A stretch of DNA of 64,000 nucleotides from NCBI RefSeq assembly GCF_000412635.1, contig NZ_ASTG01000018.1:62001-126000 (forward strand), in the 5' to 3' direction. The notes under the pieces were generated by a model. It saw only the letters and a program-made list of their open reading frames with translations. It searched no databases and was not told the DNA's origin. This document shows, in pieces, positions 1 to 8,630 of the stretch. The stretch is from Sphingobium bisphenolivorans. GTDB lineage: Bacteria; Pseudomonadota; Alphaproteobacteria; Sphingomonadales; Sphingomonadaceae. Each line of letters opens with the position of its first letter. The stretch's first letter is position 1. Both the position numbers and the translations under genes were made by a program.

Positions 1-1
1 T

Positions 2-445
2 TATCAACCCGAAATCGCCGGCAATGTCGGCGCTATTCTTCGTCTGGCAGCCTGCTTCTGCGTGCCTGTGGATATCATCATGCCGACTGGATTTGCCTTT
101 TCCGACGCCCGGCTGAAGCGAGCCGCCATGGATTATGGCGCCGCGGCGGAGGTGACGCGCCACGCCAATTTCGAAGCTTTCGACGCCGCCCGCAGGACGG
201 AAGGCCGCCGCCTGATGCTGATGAGCAGCCATGCGTCGCAGCGGCTGCCGGACGTGGCCTTCCGGCCCGACGACATCCTGCTGATGGGATCGGAAAGTGC
301 GGGCGTCCCGAACGATGTCCGCGATCTGGCGGATGTGCGCGTCCGCATTCCCATGGCGCCGGGCTTTCGCTCGCTCAACATCGCCGTTTCCACGGGCATC
401 GCCGTCGCCGAGGCCCTTCGTCAGACTGGAGGCTTTCCGCAATGA
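2..445 (+). CDS. trmL: tRNA (cytidine(34)-2'-O)-methyltransferase TrmL, 5' end cut off
   Basis: SPOUT-family enzyme that 2'-O-methylates the wobble base of some tRNA-Leu isoacceptors. Only the last 147 residues are present; the reading frame is open from base 2, so the true start lies left of the window. Visible family features are the early NVGAILR stretch, the GSESAGVP motif and the C-terminal IPMAPGFRSLNIAVS segment, which form the SAM-binding knot. Its stop overlaps the hemF start (ATGA), so the two are probably co-translated. The family call is secure; the exact tRNA substrate is inferred. Confidence 0.9.
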   Translation, partial: YQPEIAGNVGAILRLAACFCVPVDIIMPTGFAFSDARLKRAAMDYGAAAEVTRHANFEAFDAARRTEGRRLMLMSSHASQRLPDVAFRPDDILLMGSESAGVPNDVRDLADVRVRIPMAPGFRSLNIAVSTGIAVAEALRQTGGFPQ

Positions 446-1293
446 CCCTGGCCCTCGATCCCCAGCAGCAGGCCGCTCGCACATGGTTCGAATCGCTGCG
501 CGACCGCATCTGCGCCGAGTTCGAGGCGATCGAGCGGGAGGCGGGCAGCGATGCGCGCTTCGACTATCTCGCCTGGAATCGGGAAGCGCCGGGCCTTGCC
601 CCCGGTGAAGGCGGCGGCGGCGTGCGCGGCGTCATGAAGGGCAAGGTGTTCGAGAAGGTCGGCGTCAATGTGTCGACGGTCGGCGGCGCTTTCTCCGCGG
701 AATTCGCCAAGACGATCCACGGCGCGGATGAAGATCCGAGCTTCTTCGCCACCGGCATCAGCCTGGTCGCGCACATGGCAAATCCGCATGTGCCCGCCGT
801 GCATATGAACACGCGCTTTCTGGTGACGTCCAAGCGCTGGTTCGGGGGCGGCGCGGACCTCAACCCGCCGCTGCCGCGCGATGAGGATACGGGCTTTTTT
901 CACGGCGTCCTGAAAGATGCCTGCGACGCGCATGACCCCGGCCATTACCCGAAGTTCAAGCAATGGGCGGACGATTATTTTTTCATCCCTCATCGCGGCG
1001 TCCATCGCGGCGTCGGCGGCATTTTCTACGATCATCTGGAGGGGAACTTCGACGAGAATTTCGCCTTCACCCGGTCGGTCGGCGAAGCCTTCCTGGCCGC
1101 CTATCCGCCGATTGTCCGCCGCCGCATGAACGAAAGCTGGTCGGATGAAGAGTATAGCCGGATGCTGGAGTGGCGCGGCCGATATGCCGAGTTCAACCTT
1201 GTCCACGACCGGGGTACGCTGTTCGGGCTCAAGACCGGCGGCAATGTCGATGCGATCCTGATGAGCCTGCCGCCGATGGCGAAATGGAGTTGA
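442..1293 (+). CDS. hemF: Oxygen-dependent coproporphyrinogen III oxidase HemF
   Basis: Converts coproporphyrinogen III to protoporphyrinogen IX in haem synthesis, using O2. The 283-residue product has the normal HemF length. The signature WFGGGADLNP and a C-terminal GRYAEFNLVHDRGT segment are both present. The start ATG overlaps the trmL stop by four bases, which fixes it. The next gene starts five bases downstream, so trmL-hemF-acetyltransferase look like one operon. An aerobic lifestyle is consistent with this enzyme, although an anaerobic HemN could exist outside the window. Confidence 0.95.
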   Translation: MTLALDPQQQAARTWFESLRDRICAEFEAIEREAGSDARFDYLAWNREAPGLAPGEGGGGVRGVMKGKVFEKVGVNVSTVGGAFSAEFAKTIHGADEDPSFFATGISLVAHMANPHVPAVHMNTRFLVTSKRWFGGGADLNPPLPRDEDTGFFHGVLKDACDAHDPGHYPKFKQWADDYFFIPHRGVHRGVGGIFYDHLEGNFDENFAFTRSVGEAFLAAYPPIVRRRMNESWSDEEYSRMLEWRGRYAEFNLVHDRGTLFGLKTGGNVDAILMSLPPMAKWS

Positions 1294-1297
1294 GGCG

Positions 1298-1897
1298 GTG
1301 GGCCTGACGACGGTTCCGGATGACCAGATCGCCACCATCGTGACGCATCTGGAAATGCGGGACCGGCCGCGGCCCGCGCCCATCGCGCCGGCTCCGCTGC
1401 GGCTGGTGCCGTGGAAGACCCCGGCGCCCCAGAGCTACCGCGCGCTGTTCCGGCGGGTGGGCGAGCCCTGGCTCTGGTTTTCGCGGCTGGTGATGAGCGA
1501 CGAGGCGCTCACCGCCATCATCCATGATCCGGCTGTCCAGATTTATGCCGTCACCGACCTGCGCGGCGTGGAGGTCGGATTGCTCGAACTCGACTTTCGG
1601 TCACTTCCGGACTGCGAACTCGCCTTTTTCGGGCTGATCCCGGAACTGACGGGCAAGGGCTTCGGCCGATGGCTGATGGCACAGGCCAAGGCGCTCGCCT
1701 GGCGCAAGGAAGTGACGCGCTTCTGGGTGCATAGCTGCACGCTGGACAGCCCGGCGGCGCTCGGTTTCTACCAGAAGGCGGGGTTCGTGCCCTACAAGCG
1801 CGAGGTCGAGACGTTCGCCGATCCCCGGCTGGCCGGAACTTTGGCGCGTGACGCGGCACCGCATGTGCCGCTGCTGGGTCAGCGCGCGTCGGCCTGA
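1298..1897 (+). CDS. GNAT-family N-acetyltransferase
   Basis: The 199-residue protein has a GNAT fold. The acetyl-CoA loop reads GLIPELTGKGFGRWLM around residues 109-124, and the C-terminal DSPAALGFYQKAGF motif is typical of motif B. The likely start is GTG, five bases after hemF; a later internal start would remove conserved N-terminal sequence only if beyond residue 30. The substrate cannot be told from sequence. The last 19 bases overlap the 3' end of the converging membrane-protein gene. Confidence 0.8.
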   Translation: MGLTTVPDDQIATIVTHLEMRDRPRPAPIAPAPLRLVPWKTPAPQSYRALFRRVGEPWLWFSRLVMSDEALTAIIHDPAVQIYAVTDLRGVEVGLLELDFRSLPDCELAFFGLIPELTGKGFGRWLMAQAKALAWRKEVTRFWVHSCTLDSPAALGFYQKAGFVPYKREVETFADPRLAGTLARDAAPHVPLLGQRASA

Positions 1898-2664
1898 CGA
1901 TAGAGCCGGGCCAGCATCACCAGCATATAGACCTGCACCACGGTCGAGACGACGGCGGCGGCGATGCCGCCGGTCAGCCGCGCACCGCTCGGGCCGCCGA
2001 CAAGGCCGCCGATCACGCCGAAGATCGCTTGCGACGCCGCTCCGACGATCGCCGACAGCAGGGTCAGGATCAGGAGAAAGCCGAGCAGCCGCCAGAAATG
2101 CCCGCGGGTTAGCGCCCAGCCATGGCGCAGCGAGTCCAGCACGCCCTCGCTGCCGTCAATCACCACCGGATTGAGCAGCAGCAGCCGTACGCTGACGAAG
2201 ATGGTGGCAACGACCAGAGCGACGCCCAGCAGCATGGCGAGGCTCGCGCCGAGCGGCTTGGCGACGAGCGACAGCGCCACCACGATGATGGTGCCCACGA
2301 CGAGCAGGGCGGCCAGCAAGCCTGCCACCACCAGCGCCGTGCCAAGCAGCACCGGCAACCGCGCCACACTGAGGCGCAGCGCTTCGGCCACGCTGATCCC
2401 CGGACGAAGCGCCAGCGCGAACAGGGTGAGCGAGCCGAACCAGATGACGATTACGCCCAGCAGCATCGCCAGCCAGAAGCCAGTCGGCACATCGGGCATA
2501 GCCTGCGTCATGTTCCATCGGGCAAGCTGCGGCGGCGTCATTTCCTGCAGGATCAGTCCCGGCAGCGCGACGAACAGCAAGGCGACCGGGAACAGCAGGC
2601 TGCTTTCGCGCGAAACGAAGGCGACCGCTTCCTCCCAAGCCTTGCCGATGGACATCGCCGTCAT
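1879..2664 (-). CDS. Polytopic inner-membrane protein of unknown function
   Basis: A 261-residue protein with about six hydrophobic stretches, rich in Ala, Leu and Val, and a charged linker near [16 protein letters not shown]. That linker resembles the membrane domain seen beside glycerophosphodiester phosphodiesterases, but I could not confirm a family. The frame stays open upstream through the antisense of lipB, which is not real coding. The ATG at 2664 was chosen because it precedes the first hydrophobic segment and lies just outside lipB. It is divergent from lipB with a 75-base gap. No catalytic motif is visible. Confidence 0.75.
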   Translation of the reverse strand: MTAMSIGKAWEEAVAFVSRESSLLFPVALLFVALPGLILQEMTPPQLARWNMTQAMPDVPTGFWLAMLLGVIVIWFGSLTLFALALRPGISVAEALRLSVARLPVLLGTALVVAGLLAALLVVGTIIVVALSLVAKPLGASLAMLLGVALVVATIFVSVRLLLLNPVVIDGSEGVLDSLRHGWALTRGHFWRLLGFLLILTLLSAIVGAASQAIFGVIGGLVGGPSGARLTGGIAAAVVSTVVQVYMLVMLARLYRQADAR

Positions 2665-2739
2665 ATCTTCGCCCTGTTCTGCCAGCGTAAAATCGGGACG
2701 AGACTTGATAGCTCGCCCCGTCCAAGTCAAGGAAGCGCC

Positions 2740-3453
2740 ATGACTTCTCCCGCCCCCTCTTCGCCCATGCCGAACATCGAGTGGCGCGTCGAGCCCTCGC
2801 CCGTCGATTATCCCGATGCACTGACGGATATGGAGGCGCGCTGTGCCGCGATCTTCGCGGGCGAGGCGCAGGAGCGGGTCTGGCTGCTCGAACATCCGCC
2901 GCTCTATACGGCGGGCACCAGCGCGAGCGCGGACGAACTGCTCGACCCCCGCTTTCCGGTGCATGATGCAGGACGCGGCGGGCGCTACACCTATCATGGG
3001 CCGGGGCAGCGCATCGGCTATCTCAACATCGACCTGCGCGAACGGGGCAAGGACGTGCGCAACTTCGTCCATCATCTGGAAGGCTGGATGATCGACGCGC
3101 TGGGTGAGTTGGGCATCGCCGCGCGGCGCGCGGAGGGACGCATCGGCATCTGGACCAACGACCGCCAGGGACGGGAGGCAAAGATAGGCGCGCTCGGCAT
3201 CCGAGTGCGGCGCTGGGTCACGCTGCATGGCTTCTCGATCAACGTCGATCCCGACCTGTCGCATTTCGGGGGCATCGTGCCGTGCGGCCTTGCCGAATAT
3301 CCCGTCACCAGCATCGCGGCGCTTGGCGTCAAGGCGTCGATGGTCGAACTGGACGCCGCGCTCCACACCCATTTCCCTGCGTTTATCGGACGGTTGCGGC
3401 GCTGCCCCGCGCCCGACGAGGCGGGGGTTGAGCAATGCGATATGCGCCGCTAG
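2740..3453 (+). CDS. lipB: Octanoyl-[acyl carrier protein]-protein octanoyltransferase LipB
   Basis: Transfers octanoyl from acyl carrier protein to lipoyl domains, the first step in making protein-bound lipoate. The 237-residue product has the catalytic cysteine in GGIVPCGL (Cys182) and the catalytic lysine in EAKIGALGI (Lys148), with the RYTYHGPGQ substrate loop at residues 82-90. The frame is open far upstream, but the ATG at 2740 sits after a Shine-Dalgarno-like AAGGAAG and gives the family length. It is divergent from the membrane-protein gene. Confidence 0.95.
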   Translation: MTSPAPSSPMPNIEWRVEPSPVDYPDALTDMEARCAAIFAGEAQERVWLLEHPPLYTAGTSASADELLDPRFPVHDAGRGGRYTYHGPGQRIGYLNIDLRERGKDVRNFVHHLEGWMIDALGELGIAARRAEGRIGIWTNDRQGREAKIGALGIRVRRWVTLHGFSINVDPDLSHFGGIVPCGLAEYPVTSIAALGVKASMVELDAALHTHFPAFIGRLRRCPAPDEAGVEQCDMRR

Positions 3454-3516
3454 GGTCGCCGCCTTCGCCAGGTGGGGGGCCGCCGGGCATGCTGACAACC
3501 GATTGAGGATACCCGG

Positions 3517-3807
3517 ATGCGCCTTGAAGCGAGGACGATAGTGACGGCGACGCTCCTGCTTGGCTGCGTGACGCTGACCGCGTGCGGCAAGAAGGATGAA
3601 GGCACGACGACGGTGCAGATGAACAATCTGGAAGTGGTGGACGGCACCACCACTGACGCCATGACCGACCTGGATGGCGTGCAGAGCGAGAGCACGGCGC
3701 TGGCTGTGTCCGGCAATCGCAGCGACAATGCGGCAGCGCCCGCGGAAGCCAAGAATGAATCGGCGCCGCAGCCGGCTCAAGATACGGAAGTCCTGTCCGA
3801 TCAATAG
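3517..3807 (+). CDS. Small predicted lipoprotein of unknown function
   Basis: A 96-residue product with an N-terminal signal sequence ending in a lipobox (LTAC, Cys at about residue 23) followed by charged GKKDEG. The rest is acidic, low in hydrophobics and probably disordered, ending in an Ala/Pro/Glu-rich tail. Lipidation and outer-membrane retention are inferred from the lipobox. No family was recognised. It lies 63 bases after lipB and may be transcribed with it. Confidence 0.65.
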   Translation: MRLEARTIVTATLLLGCVTLTACGKKDEGTTTVQMNNLEVVDGTTTDAMTDLDGVQSESTALAVSGNRSDNAAAPAEAKNESAPQPAQDTEVLSDQ

Positions 3808-3921
3808 GCTGGCGCTGGCGTTCAGCCGTGATACAGAGGAAATGAATCAAGGCTTTGGACCTGTAGCGGTCCGATGCTGCGGGGCCTGATGCCACGGGGC
3901 CCGATGTCACAGGGGATGTCG

Positions 3922-4614
3922 ATGAATTTCCGTTTGTCTCTGCGCCGCGCCGTTATGGGTCTGGCGACGATAGTCTTGCCGTCTCTTGCCCAGCCCGCCG
4001 CCGCGCAATTTTTCTGGTCGCCGCCAAGCTTCGCGACGTCGCCCCTCACCGATGTAGAGGCGGCCACTGCGCTGGGCCTGCCCGGCGCCACGGCGGAGGA
4101 GGTGAAGGCCGGGCTGGTCTGGAACCTGCGCGCGGCGCTGAACGTCGCCGCCCTGCAATGCCAGTTCGAACCGACTCTTCTGTCGATCAGCAACTATAAT
4201 GCGATGATCGCGCACCATGACGCGGAACTGGATTCGGCGCAGTCGGTCCTGCTCGGCTATTTCCAGCGCACCGTGGGCAAGGGTCGGCCGGGCCAAGCCG
4301 CATCCGATCAATATGGCACGCGCATCTACTCGGGCTATTCGACTGTCCAGGCGCAGCGGGGCTTCTGCCTGGCTGCGGCGGAAGTCGGCCGGCAGGCCAT
4401 CTTCGCCCAGCGGGGGACGCTCAACGTCGTGGCGCGCAACGGCCTTGGCTCGATCAAGAAGTCGCTGATCCTGGCGGGCGAGCAGGCCTATGGCGATCCG
4501 GGCCGCAGCTATTCGCTCACCCTGCCCTCCTTCGATCCCAAATGCTGGAAGAAGGGCAAGCTTCTGCCCGCCTGCCACGTCGCCTGGAACCAGAAGATCG
4601 GCGTCCAGCCTTAA
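3922..4614 (+). CDS. Exported protein of unknown function
   Basis: The 230-residue product begins with an Arg-rich n-region and a hydrophobic core ending AQPAAAQ, a typical Sec signal peptide cut near residue 32. The mature part has several cysteines that could form disulphides (CQFEP, GFCLAAAE, PKCWKKGK, PACHV). Several in-frame ATGs lie upstream (from 3874); 3922 was chosen because AGGGG sits six bases before it and it starts the signal peptide cleanly. No enzymatic motif is recognised. Its stop overlaps the end of the converging queE by four bases. Confidence 0.7.
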   Translation: MNFRLSLRRAVMGLATIVLPSLAQPAAAQFFWSPPSFATSPLTDVEAATALGLPGATAEEVKAGLVWNLRAALNVAALQCQFEPTLLSISNYNAMIAHHDAELDSAQSVLLGYFQRTVGKGRPGQAASDQYGTRIYSGYSTVQAQRGFCLAAAEVGRQAIFAQRGTLNVVARNGLGSIKKSLILAGEQAYGDPGRSYSLTLPSFDPKCWKKGKLLPACHVAWNQKIGVQP

Positions 4615-5258
4615 CGTAACCCCAGATATTTATGCGACTGGAGGCTCAGCCTCCAGCGCGGCCTAGCCATCACCAGATCGACCGCCGCCTGCGCATTGTC
4701 GGCGGCGCGGGGATCATCGAGCGGCTGGATCAGGAGATGGTCGAAGGCCCAGCCTTCCATCTGCTCTACGTCGGCGATGCCGTGACCGGGTGAGGGCTGA
4801 GGCCAGACCAGCTTCAGTTCGTTCCCTGTGCGCTGCACGACCTCGCTACCTGCCTTGGGACTGACACAGACCCAATCGATTCCAGGATGGGCTGGCAGGG
4901 TGCCGTTGGTTTCGACGGCTATGGTGAAGCCGCGCGCATGCAGGGCATCGACCAGCGCATCGTCGATCTGGAGCATAGGCTCGCCGCCCGTAATGACGAT
5001 GTAGCGTCCTTGCTCGCCCTCCCCCCAGAAGCCGAGCGCCGAGCCGGCAAGGCTCTCGGCATCAACGAACTTGCCGCCCCCATCGCCATCCGTGCCGACG
5101 AAATCCGTATCACAAAAGCGACAGATCGCGCTTTCCCGATCCTGCTCGCGACCACTCCAGAGGTTGCATCCGGCAAAGCGCAGGAAGACGGCGCGGCGGC
5201 CGGCGTGAACGCCCTCCCCCTGCAAGGTCAGGAACATTTCCTTGACGGCATAGGTCAT
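4611..5258 (-). CDS. queE: 7-carboxy-7-deazaguanine synthase QueE
   Basis: Radical-SAM enzyme that rearranges carboxytetrahydropterin to 7-carboxy-7-deazaguanine, the second dedicated step of queuosine synthesis. Product is 215 residues. The cluster cysteines are Cys31, Cys46 and Cys49, giving CX14CX2C, the non-canonical spacing known for QueE rather than CX3CX2C. The N-terminal TLQGEGVHAGRRAVFLRF and GGEPMLQ segments also match. It lies ten bases downstream of queC in the same direction. queD and queF are not in the window. Confidence 0.93.
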   Translation of the reverse strand: MTYAVKEMFLTLQGEGVHAGRRAVFLRFAGCNLWSGREQDRESAICRFCDTDFVGTDGDGGGKFVDAESLAGSALGFWGEGEQGRYIVITGGEPMLQIDDALVDALHARGFTIAVETNGTLPAHPGIDWVCVSPKAGSEVVQRTGNELKLVWPQPSPGHGIADVEQMEGWAFDHLLIQPLDDPRAADNAQAAVDLVMARPRWRLSLQSHKYLGLR

Positions 5259-5268
5259 GGCTCTTCTC

Positions 5269-5961
5269 TCAAGCCCTCACCGCATAGTCGGTGGGGTCAG
5301 GCAGCCCGGCTTCCTCAAACCCCTTCGAGCGCAACCGGCAACTGTCGCACAGGCCGCAATGCTGGCCTTCCGGCGTCGGATCGTAGCAGGACCAGCTGAG
5401 CCCGGCATCAAGGCCAAGCCTGTGCGCCTCACGCGCGATATCAGCCTTGCTCATGTGCTGGAGCGGCGCGTTGATGCGGATCGGACGTCCCTCCACTCCC
5501 GCTTTCGTCGCCAGCGTCGCCATCGTCTGGAAAGCGTCGATGAACTCCGGCCGGCAGTCGGGATAGCCGGAATAATCGAGCGCATTGACGCCGATGAAGA
5601 TGTCGCTTGCGCCCGTCACTTCGGCCAGGCCCAGCGTGAGCGACAGGAAGATGGTGTTGCGCGCGGGCACATAGGTGACGGGAATTCCCGGTCCGACGCC
5701 GTCCTTGGGCACGGCGATGTCGGCGGTGAGCGCCGATCCGCCGAACGCCGTGAGGTCAAGGGGCAGAATGATGTGCGAAGCCACGCCAATCGCCTCGGCC
5801 ACGCGCCTCGCCGCGCGCAGCTCCACGCTGTGGCGCTGATGATAGTCGATCGACAGGGCATGGACCTGATAGCCCGCCTCCCGTGCCAGACCGCCCGCCA
5901 CCATGGAATCGAGCCCGCCAGAAAGCAGGACGACCGCTGATTTTTCTACACTGGCAACCAT
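5269..5961 (-). CDS. queC: 7-cyano-7-deazaguanine synthase QueC
   Basis: ATP-dependent enzyme that turns 7-carboxy-7-deazaguanine into preQ0 for queuosine tRNA modification. The 230-residue product has the PP-loop SGGLDS at residues 14-19. A C-terminal zinc site reads [17 protein letters not shown]. It is the first gene of a queC-queE operon, so both dedicated steps are co-expressed. The upstream sequence, shared with the neighbouring exported-protein gene, shows no preQ1 riboswitch that I could identify. Confidence 0.95.
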   Translation of the reverse strand: MVASVEKSAVVLLSGGLDSMVAGGLAREAGYQVHALSIDYHQRHSVELRAARRVAEAIGVASHIILPLDLTAFGGSALTADIAVPKDGVGPGIPVTYVPARNTIFLSLTLGLAEVTGASDIFIGVNALDYSGYPDCRPEFIDAFQTMATLATKAGVEGRPIRINAPLQHMSKADIAREAHRLGLDAGLSWSCYDPTPEGQHCGLCDSCRLRSKGFEEAGLPDPTDYAVRA

Positions 5962-6016
5962 GGCGACCCGCTACCCCGGCCGGTCCGCAAGCGCAAGCGA
6001 GTCGGGCCGGGCGCCC

Positions 6017-6406
6017 TCAGCGGCAGGCGCCGACCCACCGGCCTTCGGCGGCAAAATCGAAGGGCCCCCCGTCCGCGATCCCCTGCGACTGGACCTGGAC
6101 CAGCCGCGATGTTTCCACGCGCAGGTCGGTACGGCCGCTGCCCGCCCCCCCGCAGTCGTAGGTCACCACCACTCGATTGGGCGTGTCGCTGACGGTGAAG
6201 CTCTTGCAGTTGCGCGACATATGACGGACCTGCAACAGTTGCCGCAGATCGGACAGGCACAGCCGGCGCGCCTCGGCCCCGCGCTCCCGCAGCTCCCATT
6301 CACCTGGCTCAAGCCCCTTGGCCAGGCGCAGCGGCTCAGCCTTGCCGGCGGGAGGGCCCGCCGCCATCATCGCCGCTGCGGCCATAACATAGCATGCCGA
6401 TCTCAT
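6017..6406 (-). CDS. Small exported protein, DUF3617-like
   Basis: A 129-residue secreted or periplasmic protein. The signal peptide ends near GKAEPLRL. The mature part has the short GEWELR segment, a cysteine in RRLCLSDL, another in RNCKSF and a YDCGG motif, a layout that resembles DUF3617 proteins; this match is from memory. A start 12 bases further up (6418) is possible, but GGGGGA precedes the ATG at 6406 at good spacing. Function is unknown. Confidence 0.6.
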   Translation of the reverse strand: MRSACYVMAAAAMMAAGPPAGKAEPLRLAKGLEPGEWELRERGAEARRLCLSDLRQLLQVRHMSRNCKSFTVSDTPNRVVVTYDCGGAGSGRTDLRVETSRLVQVQSQGIADGGPFDFAAEGRWVGACR

Positions 6407-6540
6407 CGTTTCCCCCATTGCCCCGCACCGGCTTCCCGGCGCGTGCGAATGCGACCCTTGATGCAGGATAATGCCTCACAATTGCGGCAAATTCATAGCG
6501 GCCTTGGCGCAGAGCCGCGGCGTGCCTCTTTATGGGACGG

Positions 6541-7449
6541 TCAGTGCGCCCCGAAACTGTCCAGCGCCACGGGAAACAGGCGTGAACAGAAGGCGCAATC
6601 GACGCCGATGATCCCGTTGCCATCGGCCATCTGCTCCCGCTCTTCAGCGGGAAAGCGGCCGATGACGGAGCGGATGTGACCCAAGTCGCAGCGGCAGCCC
6701 TTACTGAGTTCGACGGGATCGGTGACGCGCACTTCGTCTTCCTCATGGAAGAGACGCCAGACAATATCGCTGAGCGGCAGTGCTTCGGCCGTCAGTTCTT
6801 CATCCTTCAGCGTGTGCGCCAGCGCCCGGACATGCTCCCACTCGGGATGGTCGTGGCGGACGTGCAGCCGTTCGCGCCCGACTTCGCCTTCGGGCAGATG
6901 CTGGAGCAGCAGCCCGGCGGCGAGACAGCCCTTGCCCGCGTCGTGGCGCACGGCGATCTGGACGATGCTGGGCAGCTGTTCGGACTGGAAGAAATAATGT
7001 TCCGCCGCGTCGGCCAGCGATTCGCCGTCGAGCGGAACGATACCCTGATAACGCTCGCCCGTGGTCGCCTGATCGAAGGTGATGGCGAGAAAGCCCTTGC
7101 CAAAGAGGCCGAACAGCGTCGGATTGGGGCCAAGCTCCGCCAGGCGATCGGCGTCGAACTTGGCATAGCCGCGCACCTCCCCCGCCTTGTAGTCGGCGAC
7201 CAGGAGGCTGACGACGCCGCTCTCCGTCTGCGCCTGTAGGGTAAGCTGCCCGCCCGCATCCTTGAGCGTGGTACCGAGCAGCGCGGCAAGCACGAGAGCG
7301 GAGGCCAGCAGCCGCTCGACGGGCGGCGGATAGGCGTGGGCGGCGAGGACATCATCCAGCACCGGGCCGAGCCGCACGATCCGTCCGCGCGCATGACGGG
7401 ACGGAATGGTGAAGCCAAGGGCATGGTCGATGTGGGCAGAAGAGGTCAA
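6541..7449 (-). CDS. hslO: Redox-regulated chaperone Hsp33
   Basis: Holdase chaperone activated by oxidation of a zinc-bound cysteine centre. The 302-residue product carries the diagnostic C-terminal zinc site: CRC about 240 residues in, then CAFC some 30 residues later. The N-terminal domain includes FDQATTGERYQGIVPL. It protects proteins under oxidative and heat stress in the cytoplasm. It is followed at a distance by the small exported protein and preceded by argF on the same strand, 123 bases away; that gap shows no clear regulatory site. Confidence 0.93.
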   Translation of the reverse strand: MTSSAHIDHALGFTIPSRHARGRIVRLGPVLDDVLAAHAYPPPVERLLASALVLAALLGTTLKDAGGQLTLQAQTESGVVSLLVADYKAGEVRGYAKFDADRLAELGPNPTLFGLFGKGFLAITFDQATTGERYQGIVPLDGESLADAAEHYFFQSEQLPSIVQIAVRHDAGKGCLAAGLLLQHLPEGEVGRERLHVRHDHPEWEHVRALAHTLKDEELTAEALPLSDIVWRLFHEEDEVRVTDPVELSKGCRCDLGHIRSVIGRFPAEEREQMADGNGIIGVDCAFCSRLFPVALDSFGAH

Positions 7450-7572
7450 ATCAAGGCTCCGTGAGGGGCAAACGGCAGCAGACGCACTCCCGGTGAATGG
7501 CTTCAGCCGCCACGGCGATGAGCTCCTTCGATGGAACGTCAGTCGCTTTAGATAGGACGCGTCGCCTCAAAC

Positions 7573-8502
7573 TCAACCGAGCCGGCCGAGCGCCCAGAGC
7601 AGCACCGACTTCTGGCCGTGGATGCGGTTTTCCGCTTCGTCCCAGATCAGCGACTGCGGTCCGTCGATCACTTCCTCGACGACCTCCTCGCCGCGATGCG
7701 CGGGAAGGCAGTGGAGGAACTTCGCACCGGGCTTGGCATGCGCCATCAAGGCGGGCGTCACCTGATAGGGCATCATCGCCCGCAGCTTCTCGTCCGCATG
7801 CGCCTGGCCCATGGATATCCAGGTGTCGGTTACGACGATGTCGGCATTTGCCACCGCCGCATGCGGATCGCGCGTACGGGTGATGGTAGCGCCGAGCGCC
7901 TGCGCTTCGCGCTCGAAGGACGGATCGGGGTCATAGCCCTCCGGCACGCCGATTCGGACATCGAACTTGAAGAGGCCGGCCGCCTCGATGATCGAATGGA
8001 GGACGTTGTTGCCGTCGCCGAGCCAGGCCCACTGGCTGCCGGGCAGCGACACGCCATGCTCGACGGCGGTCAGGAGGTCGGCGACGATCTGGCAGGGATG
8101 CGACAGGTCCGTGAGGCCGTTGATCACGGGGACCGTGGCATGGTGCGCCATCTCCTCGATCTTCGCATGATCGTCGGTGCGGATCATGATGGCGTCGCAC
8201 ATGCGGCTCAGGACGCGGGCGGTGTCGGCCACCGTCTCACCCCGGCCAAGCTGGCTGGTCGCGCCGTCGAGGATTAGGGATGTGCCGCCGAGCTGGCGGA
8301 TCGCCATGTCGAAGCTGACGCGGGTGCGGGTCGAATTCTTTTCGAAGATCATCGCCAGCGTGTGGCCGGCGAGCGGCGCATCGGCGTCGGCCTTTCCCTT
8401 GGGGAAGGACTTGCGGGCAGCCTTGCGGTCGATGGCGTCGGCGATCATGGCGGCGATCGCATCGCCACCGGCATCAGAGAGATTGATGAAATGTCTGGTC
8501 AT
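7573..8502 (-). CDS. argF: Ornithine carbamoyltransferase
   Basis: Forms citrulline from ornithine and carbamoyl phosphate in arginine synthesis. The 309-residue protein has the carbamoyl phosphate loop STRTR (57-61) and the ornithine-binding cysteine in [10 protein letters not shown] (from residue 264). It lies downstream of argD on the same strand, separated by a 94-base repeat, so an argD-argF operon is likely. With argG further right, three arginine genes fall in this window. Confidence 0.95.
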   Translation of the reverse strand: MTRHFINLSDAGGDAIAAMIADAIDRKAARKSFPKGKADADAPLAGHTLAMIFEKNSTRTRVSFDMAIRQLGGTSLILDGATSQLGRGETVADTARVLSRMCDAIMIRTDDHAKIEEMAHHATVPVINGLTDLSHPCQIVADLLTAVEHGVSLPGSQWAWLGDGNNVLHSIIEAAGLFKFDVRIGVPEGYDPDPSFEREAQALGATITRTRDPHAAVANADIVVTDTWISMGQAHADEKLRAMMPYQVTPALMAHAKPGAKFLHCLPAHRGEEVVEEVIDGPQSLIWDEAENRIHGQKSVLLWALGRLG

Positions 8503-8526
8503 GGAAGGACTTCCTCCAAGAAGGCC

Positions 8527-8620
8527 GTTCGTCCTGAGTAGCCATTGAGCTTGCCGAAATGCCGTATCGAAGGATGCTTCGATACGGGTCGGCTTCGGTC
8601 AGCCTCTACTCAGCACGAAC
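8527..8620. repeat. REP-like palindromic element between argD and argF
   Basis: Outer arms GTTCGTCCTGAGTAG (8527-8541) and CTACTCAGCACGAAC (8606-8620) are inverted repeats with one mismatch. An inner pair, CCGTATCGAAG and CTTCGATACGG, forms a second hairpin around a three-base loop. This bulged-hairpin shape matches the short dispersed repeats known in sphingomonad intergenic regions. It could act as an mRNA stabiliser or attenuator between the two arg genes. No transposase is near. Confidence 0.7.
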
Positions 8621-8630
8621 GGAAACAGAA

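Noticed and set aside
421-1383. A 320-codon minus-strand frame opposite hemF
   Set aside because: Shadow of hemF; composition is typical of antisense high-GC frames.
2665-3804. N-terminal extension of the minus-strand membrane protein
   Set aside because: This part is antisense to lipB and the lipoprotein gene; the protein starts at 2664.
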